From NCBI GenBank assembly GCA_038257155.1, contig JBBSJP010000070.1, forward strand, positions 1 to 15,582: a stretch of DNA of 15,582 bases, read 5' to 3'. Each line of letters opens with the position of its first letter. Within the stretch, counting starts at the first letter, position 1. The stretch is from JANJTY01 sp038257155 (GTDB taxonomy: Bacteria; Pseudomonadota; Gammaproteobacteria; Xanthomonadales; Xanthomonadaceae). Made by a program: the position numbers and the translations under genes. This document shows, piece after piece, positions 7,541-13,768 of the stretch. The notes under the pieces are model-generated. The model saw only the letters and a program-made list of their open reading frames with translations, did not search any database and had not been told where the DNA came from.

Positions 7541-7777
7541 CTGGGTGGCATCAACCTGTTGATGGGCGACGGCAGCGTGCGCTTCGTGCGCGACTCGGTG
7601 AACGCGCAGCTGCGCGGTGAACCCACGGCTCTGTTCAACCAACCCGTAGTTGGCAAGCCACTCGAAGCGCGCTTGCCGACACCTGCCGTCGGCCGATCCA
7701 TCAGGCTCAAACTCGTCGTCACTGACAACCACGATGCCCGCACCAGCTTGCCCGTGCAGATCAGTCGACCGCGATAA
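7541..7777 (+). pseudogene. Truncated second copy of the H-X9-DG protein gene (3' end only)
   Basis: Positions 7562-7777 align without gaps to 5581-5796, with 37 differences in 216 bases by hand count (about 83% identity). The encoded 71 residues match at 61 positions. Amino-acid similarity starts just upstream at GGINLLMGDG (7544 onward), and weak DNA similarity continues about 25 bp past the stop. The signal peptide, the N-terminal 136 residues and the key His are missing. The frame is open back to about 7427 but has no homologous sequence there and no convincing start or ribosome site. It is best read as a decayed duplicate. Synonymous changes are common among the differences, suggesting an old duplication or one that stayed under selection for some time. 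Confidence 0.7.
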
Positions 7778-7917
7778 ACCCGCGTGGGCCGGCCTCGGCC
7801 AGCAACCCGGTGTCGGACGGCATCACACAAACCCACCATTGAGGGTTATGCTCCCAGCCAAGGGGAGGGGCATTCACCACGGTCGTTGCTGGACGCGCGG
7901 CCGACAGGGGGAATGCA

Positions 7918-10900
7918 ATGGGGAAGTTTCAACACCAATGCGTCGCGTTGGGCCTGTGCATCGCGGCCCTCGGCTTCGCGTTGCCGTCACTCGCCGAAAC
8001 CGGTACTGCATCCTGCGCCAGCACCGCGCAATGCACGGCCATCGCCGCGCCCAATCCCGCACGCTGCGCCGAACTCGAAACCCAGCTGCGCGCGCCCAAG
8101 GCCTTCATTGCCAGCGGCCAGATCCAGCTCGACAAACTCGAAGCCATCACCGCCGAATGGATGGGCGGCTACTGCTATCGCGTGATGCAGGGCGATGCCT
8201 ACGCCTGGCCGCACGACCGCACCGCACGCGACACCGGCCCCTTCTTCGCGCAGATCATGGGCGACGAAGCCACAGGCTTCTCGATCAAACCCAAGGCCAT
8301 CACCACCCACGTCGTGGCGCGCGTCTGGTACTCGCCCGATATGCACGCCTGGATGCTGAAGAATCGCCCAGCGAACGAAGCCGATGCGCCCACCAATCCC
8401 GATCCCATTCCCACCGGCGCCATCGTGGTGAAGGAAATGTGGCCCTCACCGGCCGCGCAGTTCGCCGGCGACTGCTTCGACTGCATGAAGCCCGGCAGCG
8501 GCGCGGTGATTTTCGTGCGCGACGCAGAAAGCTTCAGCGCTGGCTGGTGGGTTGGCTGGTGGGGCGATGGCTACAAGCGCAGCTGGCCACCCGCTGCGAG
8601 TAATCCACTCACCGGCATGGGCGACGGCGGCCAGCAGTTCTGCAGCAACTGCCACGCCTCCACCCAGCCCGGCAACACCTTCGTCTCGATCAACAACCTC
8701 GACGGCCACCCCGCCACCTTCCTCACCCAAAGCGTGCCCGCCACACCCGCGCCACCGGCACGCCACGTCGACAACGCCATCCCGCCGGCCACGCTGGAGC
8801 GAATCGACGAGCCGCTGGCCGCTACCAGCGCCCGCTTCCACGACACCTACATCGACCTGAATCCAAACGGCAAAACCCCCACCAACTTCCCCTCCCAAAC
8901 CTACGACAGCGTCCTCGTCCCCGGCCACGGCCCGCTCGACTATTTCATGCCATCCAGCCAATGCGTCGGCTGCCATCAAGCCGGCGCCACCGGCCTGCAA
9001 ATCGACATGCTCGACTACAGCGCCACCCCTCTGCGCGGCAGTAGCAAACAACCCGTCAGCATCTCCCCGTACTCGCTGTGGAGCAGCTCACCAATGGGCC
9101 TGGCTGGCCGCGACCCCATCTTCTACGCCCAGCTGGAAAGCGAACAAATCCTCCACGCCGACCTCGACAAGAACGCCAGCCCAGCCCAGAAAACAGCACT
9201 AAGAAGCCTGATCCAGGACACCTGCCTGCAATGCCACGGCGTGATGGGTCAGCGCCAGCACGCCATCGACCAGTTCGATGCCAGCGGCGACTGCGGCAGC
9301 TTCGCGCGCGACACCGCCAATGCCGTGCCATTTCCGCACGGTGCGACGCCCTGGCCCGAACAGGCCCAGCAGGCCAGCTACGGCGCACTGGCGCGCGACG
9401 GCATCTCCTGCACCGTCTGCCATCGCCTGGCGCTGGACGAACAAGCCGATGAAGTTAAAGACAAACCCTGGAACACCTGCATCCAGCAAAAGCAGGCCAG
9501 CCTCAACCCCAACTACACCGGCTTCGCGCGTACCTTCACCGGCGCCTTTCCCGTGGCGGAAGCCAACCAGATCAACGGCCCCTTCGCCGATCCCTTGGTG
9601 AAGCCGATGCAGAACGCCCTGCGCCTAACCCCGCAGCACAAGACCAGCATCAGCAGCTCGGAAGTCTGCGGCAGCTGCCACACCATCCACCTGCCGGTGC
9701 TGGACCGCGAACAGCCCGAAGAGCGCTGCGGCCCGCAAACCGATCCGCCCGATCCCTTGCGCTGCTTCCCCAAGCGCTACGAACAAACGACCTATGCCGA
9801 ATGGGCCTTCAGCGCCTACCGCAGCGGCACCCTGGGCAAGCAAACCCTGCCATCCGGCCCCGGCGCCACGCCGCGCAGCTGCCAGGACTGCCACATGCCC
9901 AGCCGCAATGCCGACGGCACGCCGCTGCAGAGCAAGGTCGCCGCGATCGAGGAATACAGCAACTACCCGCAAACCGATTACCGCCTCGACGCCGAAGACA
10001 TCGACCTGCCGCTACGCGACGGCTTCGCCCGCCACGTGCTGGTGGGCCTGAACATCTTCCTGATCGAAATGGCCCAGCAGTTCCCGGATGTGTTCGGCAT
10101 CCGCAGCGAAGACCCTGGCCTTGGCGGCAGCAACCTCGCCCCGCTGCAGGTCACCGAGAACGCCATCCTCGACCAGGCCGCCAACGCCACCACCCGCGTC
10201 AGCGCCAAACCGGTGTGGGACGACATCCGCCACACCCTCAGCACCGAAGTCACAGTCGAAAACCTCGCCGGCCATCGTTTCCCCTCCGGCGTCGGCTTCC
10301 GCCGCGCCTTCATCGAGTTCAGCGTGCTCGATGACAAGGGCCAAACCCTGTGGATCTCCGGCAACACCGACGAACACGGCGTACTGATCAGCCGCCTCGG
10401 CGTGCCGCTGGACGGCGAGTTCTGGTGGAAAGCCGACTGCAGCGAACGCAACCCGAACGCCTGGCAACCGCACTACCAGCAGATCACCGCCCAGAACCAG
10501 ACCCAGATCTACCAGGAGCTGATCACCAACGCCAAAGGCCAGCTGACAACCAGCTTCCTGGCCATCAACGAGCACCTGAAAGACAACCGGCTGCAGCCGC
10601 ATGGGTTACTGCCAGAACCCGAACGCCTCGCCATTGCGGCTGCCTTGGGCGATACCACGCCAGCGCCAAAACCCGGTGAATTCGCCATGGATCAGAACCT
10701 GGCCCGCGCCGTGGGGCCGGAAGGGGAGGCTGAGCATGATCCGGATTACAGCAATGGCAGCGGTGCTGATCGGATCAGCTATGTAGTGGAAGGGCTGGAC
10801 GGCCCACCGGCTGCGGTTCGGGCACGGGTTATGTATCAGGCGATACCGCCTTCGTATCTGCAGGATCGGTTTTGTACTGCGGTGCATGCCGCGGGGACGA

Positions 10901-11055
10901 CGGTTTCTGATTCGGAGCGGTTGAATTGGTTGGTGGGGCGGGTGGATATGGTGGGTGACGCGGGAGGGCTGGAAGGGTGGAAGTTGGTTGTGGGGGATAG
11001 TGGGGTGGTGCAAAGTGCATCTGCGGAACGGATACGTACCCTAGATCCTGAATAA
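7918..11055 (+). CDS. Exported P460-like multiheme cytochrome c (six CXXCH)
   Basis: The 1045-aa product has a signal peptide (about 1-26, ending PSLA) and acts in the periplasm or at the surface. AGGGGGA lies 6 nt before the ATG. Residues about 80-246 resemble cytochrome P460: an aromatic beta-rich domain with GAIVVKEMW (167-175), GWWVGWWGDG (209-218) and a terminal heme site CSNCH (242-246). Five more heme sites follow: CVGCH 349, CLQCH 436, CTVCH 498, CGSCH 584 and CQDCH 655. CFDCM at 186-190 is a degenerate site lacking His. Residues about 770-880 form a beta domain (ENLAGHRFPSG) common at the end of multiheme cytochromes. A redox role on small nitrogen compounds or in electron transfer is inferred from the domains. 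In the last 330 bases codon choice shifts from C-ending to G/T-ending. Confidence 0.85.
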   Translation: MGKFQHQCVALGLCIAALGFALPSLAETGTASCASTAQCTAIAAPNPARCAELETQLRAPKAFIASGQIQLDKLEAITAEWMGGYCYRVMQGDAYAWPHDRTARDTGPFFAQIMGDEATGFSIKPKAITTHVVARVWYSPDMHAWMLKNRPANEADAPTNPDPIPTGAIVVKEMWPSPAAQFAGDCFDCMKPGSGAVIFVRDAESFSAGWWVGWWGDGYKRSWPPAASNPLTGMGDGGQQFCSNCHASTQPGNTFVSINNLDGHPATFLTQSVPATPAPPARHVDNAIPPATLERIDEPLAATSARFHDTYIDLNPNGKTPTNFPSQTYDSVLVPGHGPLDYFMPSSQCVGCHQAGATGLQIDMLDYSATPLRGSSKQPVSISPYSLWSSSPMGLAGRDPIFYAQLESEQILHADLDKNASPAQKTALRSLIQDTCLQCHGVMGQRQHAIDQFDASGDCGSFARDTANAVPFPHGATPWPEQAQQASYGALARDGISCTVCHRLALDEQADEVKDKPWNTCIQQKQASLNPNYTGFARTFTGAFPVAEANQINGPFADPLVKPMQNALRLTPQHKTSISSSEVCGSCHTIHLPVLDREQPEERCGPQTDPPDPLRCFPKRYEQTTYAEWAFSAYRSGTLGKQTLPSGPGATPRSCQDCHMPSRNADGTPLQSKVAAIEEYSNYPQTDYRLDAEDIDLPLRDGFARHVLVGLNIFLIEMAQQFPDVFGIRSEDPGLGGSNLAPLQVTENAILDQAANATTRVSAKPVWDDIRHTLSTEVTVENLAGHRFPSGVGFRRAFIEFSVLDDKGQTLWISGNTDEHGVLISRLGVPLDGEFWWKADCSERNPNAWQPHYQQITAQNQTQIYQELITNAKGQLTTSFLAINEHLKDNRLQPHGLLPEPERLAIAAALGDTTPAPKPGEFAMDQNLARAVGPEGEAEHDPDYSNGSGADRISYVVEGLDGPPAAVRARVMYQAIPPSYLQDRFCTAVHAAGTTVSDSERLNWLVGRVDMVGDAGGLEGWKLVVGDSGVVQSASAERIRTLDPE

Positions 11056-11095
11056 CTAGCGCATGGCGGAGAAAAAGGCTGGCAATAGACCTAGA

Positions 11096-11113
11096 CTAGT
11101 ACTCGAATACTAG
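11096..11113. promoter_or_regulatory. Inverted repeat upstream of the island's first gene
   Basis: CTAGTA and TACTAG form perfect 6-bp arms around CTCGAA. The site lies 11 bp before the AGGGGA ribosome site of the 113-aa gene and within the first low-GC sequence after the cytochrome gene. It could be a repressor site or a small 5'-UTR hairpin. No binding protein can be assigned. Confidence 0.4.
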
Positions 11114-11134
11114 CTAAATATCACAGGGGAATTC

Positions 11135-11476
11135 ATGAAGATGTCAGAGCTTCTTAACCACCGCACATCCTACCAAGTCCTGATCACCTTTGACCTGACA
11201 GGTGCAGAAACATCGAAGTATAGAAAACTCCGAGACACACTCGCGGAAGAGTTAGAGCTGGAAACATACATACACATGAGCAAGGATGAGGGTGGGAATC
11301 CCAGCGAGCTGCCTTGCAACACTTTGGCGGCGCTGTGGGCAAAAGACGCCTCGGAGCAGGAGACGCGAAACTACTTTCAAAAAGTTATTCTAACCGCCTT
11401 CAAGAATCACCATCTACACGGGCGCTACGTTATTCTCGTTGCTCAGAACTGGGCGGTTGCCGCAGATGAGTTCTAA
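11135..11476 (+). CDS. Small protein with Cas2/VapD-like ferredoxin-fold outline
   Basis: The 113-aa product starts at an ATG 5 nt after AGGGGA; a second ATG two codons later is possible. I do not recognise the family firmly. The predicted order is a strand (YQVLITFDL, residues 13-21), a helix (SKYRKLRDTLAEEL), a strand-containing loop (ETYIHM through LPCNTLAALW), a long helix (SEQETRNYFQKVILTAF) and a final strand (GRYVILVAQ). This beta-alpha-beta-beta-alpha-beta order, with an Asp at the end of strand 1 (FDL) and a following polar turn, is reminiscent of Cas2 and VapD small RNases. Homology is inference. It leads the low-GC island and is 90 bp upstream of the Ntn hydrolase gene, so it may be its partner, an antitoxin or a small nuclease. 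Confidence 0.65.
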   Translation: MKMSELLNHRTSYQVLITFDLTGAETSKYRKLRDTLAEELELETYIHMSKDEGGNPSELPCNTLAALWAKDASEQETRNYFQKVILTAFKNHHLHGRYVILVAQNWAVAADEF

Positions 11477-11491
11477 ACATATGTTCAACCA

Positions 11492-11539
11492 GGCCTGCGG
11501 GGGCATGCCAAGTTCCAACCAACCACTACCGGCCTGCGG
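11492..11539. repeat. Short direct repeat in the intergenic gap
   Basis: GGCCTGCGG occurs at 11492-11500 and again at 11531-11539 in the 90-bp gap before the Ntn hydrolase gene. The second copy sits in a small GGCC-TGC-GGCC hairpin that could attenuate transcription. The signal is weak. Confidence 0.35.
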
Positions 11540-11566
11540 CCAGTTAGTACGGCGCTAGGCAACACT

Positions 11567-12367
11567 GTGACGATCGCAGTAGGCTGGTTGCGAAGACTCG
11601 AACGCGTGCAGGAGCTCGTCGTATGCACCGACAGCAGGCTGGGTGGGTACGGTCGATGGGACTGTGGGCCAAAGCTAATTGCACTTCCACGACAGGACTC
11701 AGTGCTGGCATTCGCAGGCCATACATTGTACGCGTACCCTTTCATGCTCCAAACAGTTGCAGCTGTCTCGCAGCACCCGCGCGTGATGAGCAGAGCATTG
11801 GATTTGGCGCAGCTGAAGGGCCACCTTGTCCGCGTCTTGAATCATATGGTTAGCTCGATCCGAGATCTGCCAACCCCGAACGAGGTGCCTGATGTACAGT
11901 TTCTCCTTTCCGGATGGTGCTGGCGCAGAGCGCGCTTCGTTGGGTGGGAAATCCACTTCGATCCGAGTATTGGGAGGTTTACACATCGTACGTTGCGGCA
12001 CTGGTCCGGCGCGAACAACGAGAAGTTCATGTTTTTCATAGGCGACCTGTTCGAAAGCTATAAAGCTCGACTGGTAGATCTTCTTCGCAGCAGGGGCAAG
12101 CTCGGCGCAGGTGGCTTCGACATGGAACCATTTGAAGTGCTTCGGGACATGTTGCGAAGCGGTGGGTACGACGAAATCGGTGGAGCTCCACAACTAATCA
12201 AAGTTTACAGGCATATGAATGCCCTACCGCACGCGATATTCTGGCCCAATCAAGCTTCAGGATTTGTAAGCCTCCTCGGGAGACCGCTGCTGGAGTACGA
12301 GCGCTCCCAGTACTTAGTGATGGATCCAGACACCTTTGCCACAGTCAAACACGCGGATGTTCCTTAG
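11567..12367 (+). CDS. Proteasome/HslV-like Ntn hydrolase (putative N-terminal threonine peptidase)
   Basis: The 266-aa product starts with GTG at 11567. No other in-frame start was found just upstream, and removal of Met would expose Thr2, as in HslV. The first 70 residues follow the proteasome-fold pattern: strand TIAVGWL, strand ELVVCTDSR with Asp22 and Arg24, then DCGPKLIAL with Lys36, the counterpart of the catalytic Lys33. Next comes LAFAGHTLYAYPFMLQ, matching the strand-turn-helix GFAGGTADAF of HslV. A helix (79-99), a strand pair (109-130, VPDVQFLLSGW then RFVGWEIHF) and FFIGD at 156-160 fit the rest of an Ntn sandwich. The extended C-terminus (about 175-266) is unfamiliar. No clear Shine-Dalgarno is seen. 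No partner ATPase of the HslU type is nearby. The fold call is strong by motif; the substrate is unknown. Confidence 0.75.
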   Translation: MTIAVGWLRRLERVQELVVCTDSRLGGYGRWDCGPKLIALPRQDSVLAFAGHTLYAYPFMLQTVAAVSQHPRVMSRALDLAQLKGHLVRVLNHMVSSIRDLPTPNEVPDVQFLLSGWCWRRARFVGWEIHFDPSIGRFTHRTLRHWSGANNEKFMFFIGDLFESYKARLVDLLRSRGKLGAGGFDMEPFEVLRDMLRSGGYDEIGGAPQLIKVYRHMNALPHAIFWPNQASGFVSLLGRPLLEYERSQYLVMDPDTFATVKHADVP

Positions 12368-12598
12368 CTATGTGTGAAACTAGACCTGCGAGAACATTTT
12401 CCGTTCAAGCCATCCGATTTCGACCCGGGGCCGAAACAGTGGTGAGAGTGCAGCTTTGGGGTCGTTAGCTGTGGCCCGATTTCTGTTTTTCGCTATGAAT
12501 GCATCAGTTATAGACCTGACCAGAATCGTCCAAAGCATGGTGCCTGCAGTTGGTCGCTTTCAGTAATAGGCCGCCGAACACAGAAACGGGAAGCCCGA
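12368..12598 (+). other. 231-bp gap before the RelA/SpoT-like gene, with an inverted repeat
   Basis: This is the longest gap inside the island and probably holds a separate promoter. TTTCGACCCGGGGCCGAAA (12418-12436) is a 19-bp palindrome with one mismatch. A 23-codon open frame (12495-12566) exists but has no ribosome site and no recognisable features, so I do not call it a gene. Confidence 0.4.
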
Positions 12599-13696
12599 AT
12601 GACGTTGCATTCAACAACGAAAACCAGTCGCAGCCGGGTTGACAAGGCCGGCCGAGAACTTGTAGCAGCGTCAGGCGATTCCCAGGTCTCCGAGGAGTCA
12701 CTGGTAATTATTAACAATTGGCGATCATTTCATGCATTTCCATTAAATTCGATCACAGTCGTGCTTAAACAAAAGGCCAGACGCGTTCAGAACGACGCCC
12801 TTGTCGTGCAGCGCCTTAAGCGAGCTCGATCTATACTCGGGAAGCTGGTTCGGGAGCGGGGAATGCGACTAACCCAGATGCAGGATATCGGTGGATGTCG
12901 GGCCGTATTCAGCTCAGTTGAGGCCGTGTATCGACTGAAAGAATCGTACCTCGACAACAAGGGGCAATACGAAATAGTTCAAATCGACGACTATATCCGA
13001 GCTCCCAAGCGGTCAGGGTACCGGAGCCTCCATCTCATACTGAAGTACAAGAGCAAGAAGTATCCACAGTACGACAACCTTCTTCTCGAAGTACAGGCTC
13101 GCACGCTAACGCAGCATGCTTGGGCAACTGCAGTTGAGACTGTCGGCGCTGTTCTTGGGCAAGCACTAAAATCAAGTGAGGGAGAGGAGGCCTGGCTATC
13201 CTACTTTCAAAACGCATCACTAGCGCTTGAGTACATAGAGAAGCCAATTTTTACAACAATTATTCCCCAATCGTTAGGTACCATTGCTAGAAATCTTGCT
13301 GCGCTCGATAAAAAGCTTCAAGTTTCAAAGAAATTAAACTCATATAGAGATGCGCTCTTAGCCACAGAGAACACAGCGCTCCGCAAGGATGGCTACTTCT
13401 TGTTGGTTCTCCTGCCTGCCCAGCCCGAACTGCAAATATTCTATTTCGCAAAAAGGAACGCCGAAGATGCCTATCGCGAGTACGAACGATACGAGAGGCT
13501 TCTTCCCCTGCAGCCAAATGACCCTCAGCTGCCACTATTTCCTGATCTTGCAAATTACACTGGCGCCCAGGCTGTACTAGTTGGCGCCGAGTCTTTCAAA
13601 TCTCTTCGCGACTCCTATCCAAACTACTACCTCGATACCGAGCACTTTCTTGACAACGTACAGTGGTTCGTGCAGAAGTATCGGCGCGCCCCTTAG
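12599..13696 (+). CDS. RelA/SpoT-type nucleotide pyrophosphate synthetase domain protein
   Basis: The 365-aa product would transfer a pyrophosphate from ATP to a nucleotide or, as in some toxic relatives, to tRNA. The synthetase domain spans about residues 35-200. RLKRARSILGKL (72-83) is the ATP-site helix, QDIGGCRAVF (95-104) carries Asp96, and DYIRAPKRSGYRSLHL (131-146) is the substrate loop with Tyr141 and His145. LEVQARTLTQHAWA (163-176) supplies the second metal ligand, Glu164. No HD hydrolase, TGS or ACT domain is present. The C-terminal 165 residues are a helical segment followed by an alpha/beta part and are not recognised. GGGAAG lies 5 nt before the ATG. With no hydrolase half, activity must be controlled by other means, perhaps by neighbours. 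Toxin-type behaviour is inference. Confidence 0.85.
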   Translation: MTLHSTTKTSRSRVDKAGRELVAASGDSQVSEESLVIINNWRSFHAFPLNSITVVLKQKARRVQNDALVVQRLKRARSILGKLVRERGMRLTQMQDIGGCRAVFSSVEAVYRLKESYLDNKGQYEIVQIDDYIRAPKRSGYRSLHLILKYKSKKYPQYDNLLLEVQARTLTQHAWATAVETVGAVLGQALKSSEGEEAWLSYFQNASLALEYIEKPIFTTIIPQSLGTIARNLAALDKKLQVSKKLNSYRDALLATENTALRKDGYFLLVLLPAQPELQIFYFAKRNAEDAYREYERYERLLPLQPNDPQLPLFPDLANYTGAQAVLVGAESFKSLRDSYPNYYLDTEHFLDNVQWFVQKYRRAP

Positions 13697-13768
13697 CGCT
13701 GAAAATGTGTGTGCGAAAACAGAGAGAGACATCATGAACCTGTCTAAAGCCAATTAGGTGCGCCTGTC

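Noticed and set aside
11135..11476. Calling the small protein Cas2
   Set aside because: There is no Cas1 and no repeat array, and the similarity is only in the predicted strand/helix order.
12495..12566. 23-codon open frame before the RelA-like gene, considered as a leader peptide or antitoxin
   Set aside because: No ribosome-binding site, no attenuator-like codon run and no paired hairpins; chance occurrence is likely.
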